This document shows positions 8,357 to 17,624 of a stretch of 64,000 nucleotides of DNA, in pieces. The translations under genes were made by a program, and so were the position numbers. Positions within the stretch are counted from its first letter, which is position 1. Every line of letters begins with the position of its first letter. The notes beneath the pieces are model-generated. The model was not told the origin of the DNA and did no database searches. It saw only the letters and a program-made list of their open reading frames with translations. The DNA comes from JBCDLI01 sp038745535 (GTDB lineage: Bacteria > Pseudomonadota > Alphaproteobacteria > Rhizobiales > Rhizobiaceae): contig JBCDLI010000005.1 of assembly GCA_038745535.1 (NCBI GenBank), positions 6,357 through 70,356 of the forward strand, in the 5' to 3' direction.

Positions 8357-8911
8357 TTAGCCGCGAACGCGAACCCAGAGGTTATCGTTCGAGAAAGACT
8401 GCATCTTCAAAAAACGCATATTGGTTGAGCGCCAAGGCTTTACTTTGTTGGTGAGGTTGTCGAGCACGAAGTCGCCTTTGTCGGTGCGGACGACCAATAC
8501 GATGTGAGCTTCGCCATTGCGAAGCCTCGTTTTCGCGAGCCGTAGTTGCGACGGATGAAAACCGCGTCCGAGCAGCATTGAACGCTTTTTCATTGCAAAG
8601 TCTTCACAGTCGCCTGACCGACCGCCTTCTTTCCAATGTTCTGCGACGCCGTGTACGACCATATCCGAAGCTGCACGGATGGACCCATTGACGCGCCGAT
8701 TAACCGAGTTGAGCGCGTTCATGCGTGCGTCGGTTAATTTTGCAGGTCCAGCTTCTTTATGGGAACCACAATGGCGTCCGCCGCGTTTGCAAAATTGGAA
8801 ATGACCGGCTGGCTGAGAGGTAGCTCCTCCCTGCTTGAGTGAAAACGCGTGTGCTTGGCTAAGCGGTGCAAGCGTAAGTGCTGCAAACATAAAAACCGCA
8901 AATTGGCGCAT
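8357..8911 (-). CDS. Transglutaminase-like cysteine protease (C93/BTLCP family)
   Basis: Periplasmic cysteine protease of the bacterial transglutaminase-like family that includes LapG. The N-terminal MRQFAVFMFAALTLAPL followed by SQAHAFS is a signal peptide. The presumed catalytic triad is Cys in SGDCEDFA, His in GEAHIVLVV and Asp in VLDNLT, in the family order and spacing. It has 184 residues. LapG-type members cleave surface adhesins under c-di-GMP control, but no LapD-like receptor or large adhesin lies nearby, so that role is only a possibility. The stop codon abuts the 3' end of rnpB, with the two genes convergent. Confidence 0.8.
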   Translation of the reverse strand: MRQFAVFMFAALTLAPLSQAHAFSLKQGGATSQPAGHFQFCKRGGRHCGSHKEAGPAKLTDARMNALNSVNRRVNGSIRAASDMVVHGVAEHWKEGGRSGDCEDFAMKKRSMLLGRGFHPSQLRLAKTRLRNGEAHIVLVVRTDKGDFVLDNLTNKVKPWRSTNMRFLKMQSFSNDNLWVRVRG

Positions 8912-9187
8912 GGCTTTTGCCCCACAGAGTTGTCCCTGAGTTAGAGAATGCCGAATTTTTAAAATTTGAGCAAGTGTATTGGACTGTCACTTCTCTTCAT
9001 CATGGCGGTTGGGACGATTTTTGGTCCTCCATCGGTGATGAATCGAAACCTTTCTTTAAGATTAACCTCTCATAAACGATAACGCCCAAGCAGGGATTAT
9101 CCCGGTAGAGGACTGATTTCATTGTTATTCGTAGCGATACCCCGCGATACGTTTGGCCATGAGCGGCTGCGTGGGATTAAAGGCATT

Positions 9188-10204
9188 ATGACTGACGAAC
9201 AAAACGCTGCGACAACATCGCCTGACCACACACCGGTCATGCTGGCAGACGTGCAAAACGTTCTCGGTGATATCTCTGGCTGTCAGGTTATCGATGCTAC
9301 GTTCGGTGCTGGAGGTTATTCGGGTGCTTTCTTGGATGCCGGTGCACGGGTGATTGCGTTTGATCGTGATCCCGATGCTTTGCCCCGTATGAATGAGATG
9401 AAGGCGCGGTCGGGCGATCAATTCGAATTCCATCACGCTCCGTTTTCGCAGATGGCGGATTTTGTTCCTTCCCAATCAATTGACGCGATTGTTTTCGACG
9501 TTGGCGTCTCATCAATGCAGTTTGATCAGGCTGAACGCGGGTTTTCTTTTCGGTTTGATGGCCCACTCGATATGCGGATGGCACAGGCAGGGCCCTCCGC
9601 GGCTGATCTTATCAACACGCTGCCGCGCGCAGATTTAACGCGGATCATCGGCATTCTTGGTGGCGAAAAACAAGCGTCCCGCATTTCAGCAGAAATTGTG
9701 GAACGGCGCGCGAAGCAGCCATTTGCAACGACATCTCAATTGGTGGCGGCTGTGGAAGCAGTCGTCAAACGCAGACACGACGACAAAATTCATCCTGCTA
9801 CAAAAACATTCCAAGCACTTCGTGTTCTGGTCAATGATGAGTTGCGTGAGTTAGCGCGGGCGCTTTTTGCCGCTGAGAAGCTGCTGAAACCGGGAGGCAT
9901 CCTTGCGGTGGTCAGCTTTCATTCGCTGGAAGACAAGATTGTAAAACAGTTCTTGGCTGCTCGATCGGGCGGCACTGGTGTTTCTCGTTATGCTCCGCAG
10001 GGAGCTGCTAACGCACCCATTTTCAATATTCCAAAATTCAAAGTCATTGCGGTGAGTGATGAAGAAGCGCGAGAGAACCCTCGCGCGCGTTCTGCCAAGC
10101 TTCGCATGGGAATTCGCACTTCTGCTGAGGCCGGTGCAGTCGATTTTACCATCTTCAAATTTGCGCGGCTTCCGTGGATTGACGCTTCGGGGGTGCAATC
10201 ATGA
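9188..10204 (+). CDS. rsmH: 16S rRNA (cytosine-1402-N4)-methyltransferase
   Basis: First gene of the dcw cluster; methylates N4 of C1402 in the ribosomal decoding site using S-adenosylmethionine. HTPVMLADV near the N-terminus, DATFGAGGYS (SAM-binding loop), FDVGVSSMQFDQAERGFSF and VVSFHSLEDKIVKQF are RsmH signatures. The ATG at 9188 (338 residues) is preferred over the upstream in-frame TTG at 9122, because AAAGG is placed just ahead and homologues start shortly before the HTPVML block. Its stop overlaps the ftsL start by four bases (ATGA). No mraZ gene precedes it; the 276 upstream bases look non-coding. Confidence 0.95.
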   Translation: MTDEQNAATTSPDHTPVMLADVQNVLGDISGCQVIDATFGAGGYSGAFLDAGARVIAFDRDPDALPRMNEMKARSGDQFEFHHAPFSQMADFVPSQSIDAIVFDVGVSSMQFDQAERGFSFRFDGPLDMRMAQAGPSAADLINTLPRADLTRIIGILGGEKQASRISAEIVERRAKQPFATTSQLVAAVEAVVKRRHDDKIHPATKTFQALRVLVNDELRELARALFAAEKLLKPGGILAVVSFHSLEDKIVKQFLAARSGGTGVSRYAPQGAANAPIFNIPKFKVIAVSDEEARENPRARSAKLRMGIRTSAEAGAVDFTIFKFARLPWIDASGVQS

Positions 10205-10575
10205 CGCGGTGGATCAATGCAATCGCGATTATCATGGTTTTTGCGGCAGCCGGCTGGACTTACTCCATCAAGCACGAGGCTGAGAACAATCTCGCATCAA
10301 TCAAGCTTTTGGAACGCCAGATTGAAGTTCAGCACGAGTTGATCGATTTTCAAAATGCGGACTGGGCTGTTCTCTCGAGCCCAAAACGCATCGAGGAGCT
10401 CGCGACCCGATTTCAGCGCAGCCTTAGTCTCGACGTGACTGCCGGTCATCAATTGGCAACTTTAGATGATTTGCCAGGCATGGTCGATCGTGGGGCGTCT
10501 GACATAATCGAAGAGCTGATTGGCGATGCTTCGACGGACGAAATCGTGACATCGTCGGTTTCGGAGGCGCAATAA
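10201..10575 (+). CDS. ftsL: Cell division protein FtsL
   Basis: Short bitopic divisome protein. One N-terminal transmembrane helix (NAIAIIMVFAAAGWTYSIK) is followed by a coiled-coil-prone periplasmic region. The YSIKHEAE and LIDFQNADWAVLSSPKRIEEL stretches are typical of alphaproteobacterial FtsL. The family is poorly conserved, so the assignment leans on its position between rsmH and ftsI. FtsL with FtsB and FtsQ forms the complex that activates FtsWI septal synthesis. The ATG overlaps the rsmH stop and ftsI begins three bases after its own stop, so the three are probably coupled. It has 124 residues with an acidic tail. Confidence 0.88.
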   Translation: MTRWINAIAIIMVFAAAGWTYSIKHEAENNLASIKLLERQIEVQHELIDFQNADWAVLSSPKRIEELATRFQRSLSLDVTAGHQLATLDDLPGMVDRGASDIIEELIGDASTDEIVTSSVSEAQ

Positions 10576-10577
10576 TA

Positions 10578-12275
10578 ATGAAGCTCTCTCGACCAAAACT
10601 CTCGTTGCCAAAGGTGGCGTTCAAGCGGGAAAAGAGCGCTGCAACAAGCAGCACGCGTAGCCGGGCCATGCTCGTGATTTTCTGCTTCATTGGCGTGTAT
10701 GCCGTCATATTCGGGCGTCTGGTTCAGTACGGCTTAGACGAGTTGCCGGTCGCATCTGCGCCGGGCGGTATCGATAGAAGTCTGTCAGCGCGGCCCGACA
10801 TCACCGATCGTAACGGCGTTGTTTTGGCCTCCGATCTTCAAGTCGCCTCCCTCTATGGTGACCCCAAGAAAATCTGGGATGTGGACGAAGCGGTTGAATC
10901 ATTGGCCACTGTTTTTCCCGACATGGATTTTGCTGAGTGGCATCGTCGACTGTCTTCGGGTGCCGGTTTTGTGTGGTTGCGCCGCGAGGTTCGACCGAGT
11001 GAACAGGCCGCAGTGATGGCGCTTGGCATTCCCGGACTTGGTTTTCGTCAAGAGACACAGCGGTTTTACCCACAAGGTCCGGTTGCCTCACACATTCTCG
11101 GCCTTGTCGACATCGACAATTCCGGCTTGGCGGGCATGGAGAAATTCATTGACGATCAGGGGCTGGCGATGCTTCAAGAGCTTGGCCTGACCGATCGTGA
11201 GACCTTGGAGCCTGTAGCGCTTTCCATCGATAGTCGGGTGCAGCATATTGTTCACGACGAGCTGACGAAGGCGATGGAACGCTTTCAGGCAATCGCGGCT
11301 GGTGCCGTGGTGTTGAACGCGAAAACCGGCGAAGTCGTTGCGATGGCATCGCTGCCCGATTACGATCCGAACAACCCTTTCAACGTGAACGAAAAAGACC
11401 GCCTTAACCGCATGTCCGGCGGCGTTTTTGAGATGGGCTCTACCTTTAAGGCGTTCACGGCAGCCATGGCGCTCGACAGCGGCAAGGTTGGGTTAAATGA
11501 CCGCTTTGATGCGAGGCGCCCAATTCGAATCGGCGGGTTCACAATCAATGATTTCCACGGCAAGCGTCGTGTGCTCTCCGTCCCCGAAGTCTTCATTTAT
11601 TCCTCCAATATCGGCACCGCGAAGATGGCCGACGTGGTTGGCATTGAGGGCCAGCGCGAGTTTTTGCACCGTTTGGGTCTGCTTTCTCGCATGGAAACCG
11701 AATTGCCAGAGGTGGCGCGGCCAACCGAGCCCAAAAAGTGGAAGAAGATCAATTCAATAACGATCTCTTTCGGCCACGGCGTCTCAACCACCCCGTTGCA
11801 AACCGCTGTCGCCGGTGCGGCGCTCGTTAACGGTGGCAAGCTATTTCAGCCGACATTTTTGAAGCGTGGCGAGGCGGAGGCGAACGCCTCTGCAGAGCGC
11901 GTGATTAGCGAAGAAACCAGCAAGGAAATGCGGTTTCTATTCCGCTACAATGTTGAGGGCGGTTCTGGCCGCCGGTCAGACGTCGAGGGCTATTTCGTTG
12001 GCGGGAAGACCGGAACTGCCGAAAAGGTCGTCAATGGCCGTTACTCCGGCGATCATCGCTTTAACGCGTTCCTTTCGGCGTTCCCGATGGATGATCCAGA
12101 ATACGTCGTTCTTGTCATCATTGATGAACCAAAACCCGCTGAGGGGCAGCGCAGTGCAACCGCAGGTTTGAACGCTGCGCCGATGGTTGGCAACATCATT
12201 CGCCGTTCTGCCACAATGCTGGGTGTAGAGCCGCGCTACAACATTGGCCGTGATTTGCTTTTGGCGGCCAATTGA
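10578..12275 (+). CDS. ftsI: Septal peptidoglycan transpeptidase FtsI (PBP3)
   Basis: Class B penicillin-binding protein that crosslinks septal peptidoglycan with FtsW. Layout: basic cytoplasmic tail, one membrane anchor (MLVIFCFIGVYAVIFGRLV, about residues 34-52), a pedestal domain beginning RPDITDRNGVVLA, then the transpeptidase domain. The catalytic motifs are all present: SxxK in GSTFKAF, SxN in SSNIG and KTG in GKTGTAEK. At 565 residues the length is normal. It follows ftsL by three bases and is 16 bases from the murE start, so it is inside the single dcw transcript. Confidence 0.95.
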   Translation: MKLSRPKLSLPKVAFKREKSAATSSTRSRAMLVIFCFIGVYAVIFGRLVQYGLDELPVASAPGGIDRSLSARPDITDRNGVVLASDLQVASLYGDPKKIWDVDEAVESLATVFPDMDFAEWHRRLSSGAGFVWLRREVRPSEQAAVMALGIPGLGFRQETQRFYPQGPVASHILGLVDIDNSGLAGMEKFIDDQGLAMLQELGLTDRETLEPVALSIDSRVQHIVHDELTKAMERFQAIAAGAVVLNAKTGEVVAMASLPDYDPNNPFNVNEKDRLNRMSGGVFEMGSTFKAFTAAMALDSGKVGLNDRFDARRPIRIGGFTINDFHGKRRVLSVPEVFIYSSNIGTAKMADVVGIEGQREFLHRLGLLSRMETELPEVARPTEPKKWKKINSITISFGHGVSTTPLQTAVAGAALVNGGKLFQPTFLKRGEAEANASAERVISEETSKEMRFLFRYNVEGGSGRRSDVEGYFVGGKTGTAEKVVNGRYSGDHRFNAFLSAFPMDDPEYVVLVIIDEPKPAEGQRSATAGLNAAPMVGNIIRRSATMLGVEPRYNIGRDLLLAAN

Positions 12276-12291
12276 TGAGATCGGCGGCGGA

Positions 12292-13743
12292 ATGAAACTC
12301 TGTGACTTCGATGAACTGATTGGTCCAGCACCGGACACCTCTTTTTCCGGATTGTCGTGCGATAGCCGTAGTGTCGCTGCCGGCGACATTTTCTTCGCGC
12401 TTTCTGGCGACAAGACCGACGGCAGTCGTTTCATTGGTCAGGCCATTGAGAAAGGTGCGGCTGCGATCATCACGGATAACGGTGTGGAAGCTGGCTCGGT
12501 TTCGGTTCCCTGCATCGCCGTCGACGACCCTCGATATGTGCTGGCAATGATGGCTGCGCGGGTTCATGCACCTCAGCCGGAAACGATTGTGGCCGTCACT
12601 GGCACCGCAGGCAAAACGTCTGTCGCTTCATTTACGAAACAGATCTTTGATTACGCTGGATTTAAAGCCGCGAGCTTAGGCACAACCGGGGTCGATGCTC
12701 CAAGCTTCACGGTCGAAGGCTCGCTCACAACGCCCGATCCAATTGCGTTGCACCAGATGCTGGCGCGTCTTTCAGCGTCCGGCGTCACGCATATGGCGAT
12801 GGAGGCTTCAAGCCACGGCATTGAACAGAGACGCTTGGATGGTGTCGAATTAACTGCCGCCGCCTTCACCAACCTTGGACGCGATCACCTCGATTACCAT
12901 GCCGATATGGACGAGTATTTCACAGCCAAGATGCGTTTGTTCGATACCCTTCTGAGCGAAGGCAAACCGGCGATAGTCTACGGCGACGACGCCTATTCTG
13001 ATCGGGCAATCGAAGTCGCAAGAAATGCTGGTCGCGATGTTCGGTCGGTCGGTCGCAAAGGCGATTTCATTGCTTTGAAGCGGGTAGAGCACGAACGCCA
13101 TAAGCAGACTGCGGAAGTTTCGCACGATGGAAGGACCTATCGGATTGAACTTCCGTTGGCCGGTGACTTTCAGATCGCCAATGCGCTTGTCTCTGCTGCT
13201 TTAGCAATTTCCGCAGGCGTTGAGGCGGCATCCGCCTTTGCTGCGCTTGAAAGACTGAAAGGCGCGAGTGGTCGTCTCGAACTCGTGGGCACGAAAGAAA
13301 ATGGTGCGCTGGTCTACGTCGATTACGCCCATAAGCCTGACGCGCTGGAACACGTTGTCAAATCGGTTCGACCATTTACCAGCGGTCGCGTGGTTGTGGT
13401 CTTTGGTTGCGGTGGCGACCGAGATGCGGGCAAGCGTCCGATCATGGGCAAGATCGCATCGGACCTCGCTGACATGACCTATGTCACCGACGATAATCCG
13501 CGCTCCGAAGAGCCAGCGCAAATCCGCTCAGAGATCATGGCCGCTGCTCCGGGCGCACGGGAAATTGGTGATCGCCGAGAAGCAATATTTGAAGCCGTTG
13601 CGCAACTGAAAGAGGGCGATACGCTCATTATCGCTGGAAAAGGCCATGAAAGTGGTCAAACCGCTAACGGTGTGACGGTTCCTTTCTCTGACCACGAAGA
13701 AGCACGAAACGCTCTTGCAGCTGCGGGGAGTAATTCGCGATGA
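12292..13743 (+). CDS. murE: UDP-MurNAc-L-Ala-D-Glu:meso-diaminopimelate ligase
   Basis: Cytosolic ATP-dependent Mur ligase adding the third residue of the peptidoglycan stem peptide. GTAGKTSVASF is the ATP-binding loop, and DYAHKPDALE and GCGGDRDAGKRP are conserved ligase blocks. DDNPRSEEP contains the DNPR motif that marks meso-diaminopimelate (not lysine) specificity. I take the ATG at 12292 (483 residues), with GGCGG five bases upstream. The longer in-frame start at 12244 would lie inside ftsI. The stop overlaps the murF start (ATGA at 13740-13743). Confidence 0.95.
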   Translation: MKLCDFDELIGPAPDTSFSGLSCDSRSVAAGDIFFALSGDKTDGSRFIGQAIEKGAAAIITDNGVEAGSVSVPCIAVDDPRYVLAMMAARVHAPQPETIVAVTGTAGKTSVASFTKQIFDYAGFKAASLGTTGVDAPSFTVEGSLTTPDPIALHQMLARLSASGVTHMAMEASSHGIEQRRLDGVELTAAAFTNLGRDHLDYHADMDEYFTAKMRLFDTLLSEGKPAIVYGDDAYSDRAIEVARNAGRDVRSVGRKGDFIALKRVEHERHKQTAEVSHDGRTYRIELPLAGDFQIANALVSAALAISAGVEAASAFAALERLKGASGRLELVGTKENGALVYVDYAHKPDALEHVVKSVRPFTSGRVVVVFGCGGDRDAGKRPIMGKIASDLADMTYVTDDNPRSEEPAQIRSEIMAAAPGAREIGDRREAIFEAVAQLKEGDTLIIAGKGHESGQTANGVTVPFSDHEEARNALAAAGSNSR

Positions 13744-15179
13744 ACGACGCCGTGATTTCGGAAAAGCCGCTTTGGACAGGCCAGGACATGGCCGACGCCA
13801 TGTCGGCACGGCCTGTGCGCGATTTGCCATCGCGGGTCGAGGGCATCTCCATTGATAGCCGCACGTTAAAACCCGGCGAAGCGTTCTTTGCGATCGAAGG
13901 TGATCGGGTCGATGGTCATAAATTCGCAACCGCTGCAGCTGGCAATGGTGCATCGGTGCTGGTCGTCGCAGAAGAAAAGCTTGCTTCCATGGGGCGGCTT
14001 ACGGTTCCGTTGCTGGTGGTCTCTGACGTTCTGGAAGCGCTTCGTTCGCTCGGTATGGCAGCACGCGCCCGCACCAAGGCGCGCATCGTGGCGATAACTG
14101 GCTCTGCGGGTAAAACGACTACAAAAGACGCGCTCGCATACGTGCTGTCAAAGCAGGGCGCGACGCATGCATCTGCGGCCTCGTTTAACAACCATTGGGG
14201 TGTGCCGCTAACGCTGGCACGGATGCCGGAACATACCCGCTTTGGCGTGTTTGAGATCGGCATGAACCATCACAGCGAGATTACACCGCTGGTGAAAATG
14301 GTTCGTCCGCACGTTTCGATGGTAACGCTCATCGCTGCCGCGCATCTCGGACACTTCAAAGATCTCGATGACATCGCGAAGGCGAAGGCCGAGATTTTTG
14401 TAGGATTGGAAGACAATGGCACAGCGCTAATCAATGCCGACGATGTACGATTCGGACTGCTGTCAAAGCTCGCTGCCAAATATGGCGTTGAAAATATCTC
14501 CGGGTATGGCGAGGCGAAAACCGCGCCGGTGCGCTTAACGTCTTTCGCGCTGCTGTCTGATTGTTCAACCATCAAGGCAAAAGTCTTTGATGAAGAAGTT
14601 GCTGCCAAGGTTGGTGTTCCGGGTCGCCATGTGGTGCAAAACATCGTCGGAGCTTTGGGCGCAGCGAGCCTGCTCGGTGCTGACGTGCAGAAGGCCGCGT
14701 TGGCGCTGGATACGCTGTCGGCGTCGCCCGGCCGGGGGCAGCACTTCAAGCTGACCATTGGTGGCGGCGAGGCAACGTTGATTGACGAGAGTTACAACGC
14801 CAATCCTGCGTCCATGCAGGCAGCGCTGCAGACCATGGCGAACATGAAACTAGCCGATGGCGGACGTCGTGTCGCGATCCTTGGCGACATGCGGGAACTT
14901 GGCGACCATTCTGTCAAAGAACACGCTGGTCTCGCACAGTTCGTTTTGGACAATGGTGTGGACGAGGTCTTCCTCGCGGGTCCTGAAATGGCCGCGCTTC
15001 GCGATGAATTGGCGGATAAGGTTGCGGTTACCCACCATGAAAAGACCGATGATCTCGGCAAAGCGCTTGATGGGCAATTGAGGGCTGCAGACATCATCAC
15101 GGTAAAGTCGTCCAATGGGACAGGGCTTTCGAAGATCGTAGCCAAGCTCAGAGAAACTTACGGGACCGCAGTGGAATGA
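13740..15179 (+). CDS. murF: UDP-MurNAc-tripeptide:D-Ala-D-Ala ligase
   Basis: Adds the D-Ala-D-Ala dipeptide, completing the cytosolic UDP-MurNAc-pentapeptide. ITGSAGKTTTKD is the ATP-binding P-loop. NNHWGVPLTLARM and FEIGMNHHSEI are substrate-domain blocks, and DESYNANPASMQAAL is the family-specific motif in the C-terminal half. At 479 residues the length is usual. The start codon overlaps the murE stop by four bases, indicating coupled translation. mraY follows after 37 bases. Confidence 0.95.
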   Translation: MNDAVISEKPLWTGQDMADAMSARPVRDLPSRVEGISIDSRTLKPGEAFFAIEGDRVDGHKFATAAAGNGASVLVVAEEKLASMGRLTVPLLVVSDVLEALRSLGMAARARTKARIVAITGSAGKTTTKDALAYVLSKQGATHASAASFNNHWGVPLTLARMPEHTRFGVFEIGMNHHSEITPLVKMVRPHVSMVTLIAAAHLGHFKDLDDIAKAKAEIFVGLEDNGTALINADDVRFGLLSKLAAKYGVENISGYGEAKTAPVRLTSFALLSDCSTIKAKVFDEEVAAKVGVPGRHVVQNIVGALGAASLLGADVQKAALALDTLSASPGRGQHFKLTIGGGEATLIDESYNANPASMQAALQTMANMKLADGGRRVAILGDMRELGDHSVKEHAGLAQFVLDNGVDEVFLAGPEMAALRDELADKVAVTHHEKTDDLGKALDGQLRAADIITVKSSNGTGLSKIVAKLRETYGTAVE

Positions 15180-15216
15180 CGGGAGCGCTTGCAGCCGCTC
15201 TGTCAGGGGACAACAT

Positions 15217-16299
15217 ATGCTATTTTGGCTGACATCATTTGCGGATCAAATTCCTGCGCTGAACGTGTTTCGATACATCACGTTTCGGACTGGCGGCGCG
15301 CTAATCACTTCTGCGTTTATCGTGTTCCTGTTCGGCCCGAAGATCATCGCATCGTTACGCCTGAGACAGGGCAAGGGCCAACCGATTCGCGCTGACGGGC
15401 CACAAACCCACTTTAAAAAAGCCGGCACGCCAACCATGGGCGGGCTTATGATCATCGTCGGTGTCGTTGGCTCAACGCTACTGTGGGGCAATTTCTCATC
15501 GACCTACACGTGGGTCGTGTTGCTAGTGACGCTCAGCTTCGGCGCGATTGGTTTCTACGATGACTTTTTGAAGGTCACAAAGCAGTCCGATAAAGGCTTC
15601 TCCGGCAAAGCACGCTTGGGGCTGGAATTTCTGATTGCGGGCTTTGCCGCCTACATGATCATGGGGGCGGGTACTCAGCCGTTTTCTTCCAGCCTCGCGT
15701 TCCCATTCTTCAAAGATTTTCTTGTCAACCTCGGCATTTTCTTCATTCCCATGGCGGCGTTCGTTATTGTCGGCGCGGGCAATGCGGTGAACTTGACCGA
15801 CGGGCTTGATGGGCTTGCGATCGTACCGATCATGATAGCCGCAGCGTCCTTCGGCATCATCGCGTATCTTTCCGGTAACGCGATTTTTGCTGACTACCTG
15901 CAAATCCATTTCGTGCCGGGCACAGGTGAGCTGGCGATTTTGCTCGGTGCCGTCATCGGCGGGGGGCTTGGCTTTTTGTGGTTCAACGCACCGCCTGCTG
16001 CGATCTTCATGGGCGACACGGGGTCACTGGCTCTTGGCGGTCTCATTGGTTCTGTTGCGGTGGCAACCAAGCACGAGATCGTCATGGCGATCATCGGCGG
16101 CCTGTTCGTGATGGAAGCACTGTCGGTGATCATTCAAGTTGGCGTGTACAAGGCGACGAAGAAGCGCGTTTTCCTGATGGCGCCGATCCACCACCACTTT
16201 GAAAAACTTGGCTGGACGGAGAGTCAGGTCGTTATCCGATTTTGGATCATCGCGGTCATTTTGGCGCTGATTGGCCTTTCCACTTTGAAGCTTCGATAG
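15217..16299 (+). CDS. mraY: Phospho-MurNAc-pentapeptide transferase (lipid I synthase)
   Basis: Ten-helix inner-membrane enzyme that transfers phospho-MurNAc-pentapeptide to undecaprenyl phosphate, forming lipid I. Hallmarks: PTMGGLMII near residue 75, the aspartate pair in YDDFLK, NAVNLTDGLDGLA, FMGDTGSLALGG and the C-terminal PIHHHFEK histidine loop. It has 360 residues. The ATG at 15217 is preceded by AGGGGAC. It sits between murF and murD, as in other alphaproteobacterial dcw clusters. Its stop is seven bases from the murD TTG start. Confidence 0.96.
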   Translation: MLFWLTSFADQIPALNVFRYITFRTGGALITSAFIVFLFGPKIIASLRLRQGKGQPIRADGPQTHFKKAGTPTMGGLMIIVGVVGSTLLWGNFSSTYTWVVLLVTLSFGAIGFYDDFLKVTKQSDKGFSGKARLGLEFLIAGFAAYMIMGAGTQPFSSSLAFPFFKDFLVNLGIFFIPMAAFVIVGAGNAVNLTDGLDGLAIVPIMIAAASFGIIAYLSGNAIFADYLQIHFVPGTGELAILLGAVIGGGLGFLWFNAPPAAIFMGDTGSLALGGLIGSVAVATKHEIVMAIIGGLFVMEALSVIIQVGVYKATKKRVFLMAPIHHHFEKLGWTESQVVIRFWIIAVILALIGLSTLKLR

Positions 16300-16307
16300 G
16301 TGGTGAT

Positions 16308-17624
16308 TTGATCGCGCTCTCATGCATGGCGGGTCGCAACGTGGCGCTGTTCGGTCTTGGCGGATCGGGCATCGTCACTGCACGCGCTCTGATGGATGGC
16401 GGCGCGACGCTGACCTGCTTTGACGATAACCCAAATACCGTCGCGAAGGCTGCTGCGGACGGCATTCCGACAGCCGATTTGCGAGCGTTGAATTGGAGCG
16501 AGTTAGACGCGCTGGTGCTGGCGCCCGGCGTGCCGCTCACGCATCCAAAACCCCACTGGTCTGCTGATTTGGCCAACGCGGCTGGTGTCGAAATCATCGG
16601 CGATGTCGAGCTCTTTTGTCGACAGCGCGCTGTGACAGCGCCTTCGTCGCCGCTTGTTGCGATCACGGGCACCAACGGCAAGTCAACAACAACGGCTTTG
16701 ATCGCGCATGTGCTGCAGTCAGCCGGGAAGACCGTCGCCATGGGCGGCAATATTGGAGTGCCGGTGTTGAGGCTGGCGGAACCGTCCGTGGAGGTCATCC
16801 ATGTGGTCGAATGTTCATCCTATCAGATTGATCTGGCACCCGGCCTCAATCCAACAATTGGCGTTTTGCTCAACATCTCTTCGGACCATCTGGACCGGCA
16901 CGGTACGCTGGAAAACTATGCCGAAATCAAAACCCGTCTGGTCACGAAATCCAGTGTTGCCGTCGTTGGCGTTGATGACACTTTCACCGGAGCAATCGCC
17001 GATGATCTACCAGACTGTGTTCGCATATCGGTGAAAGACGTGCCCGCTAGCGTTGATCTTTCAAACGCGCCTTCTTTGCGCGGTGAGCACAATCTCCAAA
17101 ACGCGCTTGCGGCGCGGGCTGTGTGTTTGGAACTCGGACTATCAGACGAGCAAATCACTGCGGGTTTTGCATCGTTTCCAGGCCTCGCTCACCGCATGCA
17201 AATCGTTGGCGAACGTGACGACGTGTTATTTGTAAACGACTCCAAAGCGACCAATGCGGATGCTGCAGCGAAGTCGCTCGCAAGCTTTTCAAATATCCGT
17301 TGGATTGTGGGCGGCTTAGCAAAAGAGGGCGGAATTGGTTCGTTGAAACCGCTTTTCCCACATGTGAGCAAGGCGTATTTAATCGGCGAAAGCGCGCCGG
17401 ATTTTGCTTCTGTGCTGGGTGGTCACGATGTGCCGTATGAGATCTCGTCCACGCTTGATGTGGCCGTAAAACAGGCGAGCGCTGAGGCAGCGGGTGAAGA
17501 CGTCGTTTTACTCGCCCCTGCGGCGGCAAGCTTTGATCAGTTTCCAAATTTTGAAAAGCGCGGCGATGCATTTGTAGCCGCCGTGAAAGATGTCATCGGT
17601 GGAAAAGCCGAAGGAGTGACGTGA
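16308..17624 (+). CDS. murD: UDP-MurNAc-L-alanine:D-glutamate ligase
   Basis: Second Mur ligase; adds D-glutamate to UDP-MurNAc-L-Ala. VALFGLGGSGIVTA is the N-terminal UDP-binding Rossmann loop, ITGTNGKSTTTALI the ATP P-loop, and NDSKATNADAA the third-domain motif. I place the start at TTG 16308 (438 residues). AGGTGGTGA lies just upstream, and the resulting 12-residue lead before VALF matches the length in rhizobial MurD. ATG 16326 is the alternative; the ORF from 16242 would overlap mraY too deeply. The stop overlaps the ftsW start region. Confidence 0.94.
   Translation: MIALSCMAGRNVALFGLGGSGIVTARALMDGGATLTCFDDNPNTVAKAAADGIPTADLRALNWSELDALVLAPGVPLTHPKPHWSADLANAAGVEIIGDVELFCRQRAVTAPSSPLVAITGTNGKSTTTALIAHVLQSAGKTVAMGGNIGVPVLRLAEPSVEVIHVVECSSYQIDLAPGLNPTIGVLLNISSDHLDRHGTLENYAEIKTRLVTKSSVAVVGVDDTFTGAIADDLPDCVRISVKDVPASVDLSNAPSLRGEHNLQNALAARAVCLELGLSDEQITAGFASFPGLAHRMQIVGERDDVLFVNDSKATNADAAAKSLASFSNIRWIVGGLAKEGGIGSLKPLFPHVSKAYLIGESAPDFASVLGGHDVPYEISSTLDVAVKQASAEAAGEDVVLLAPAAASFDQFPNFEKRGDAFVAAVKDVIGGKAEGVT

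Noticed and set aside
8912..9187. A hidden mraZ gene upstream of rsmH
   Set aside because: No frame of adequate length on the + strand; the region is A/T-rich and appears to be non-coding.
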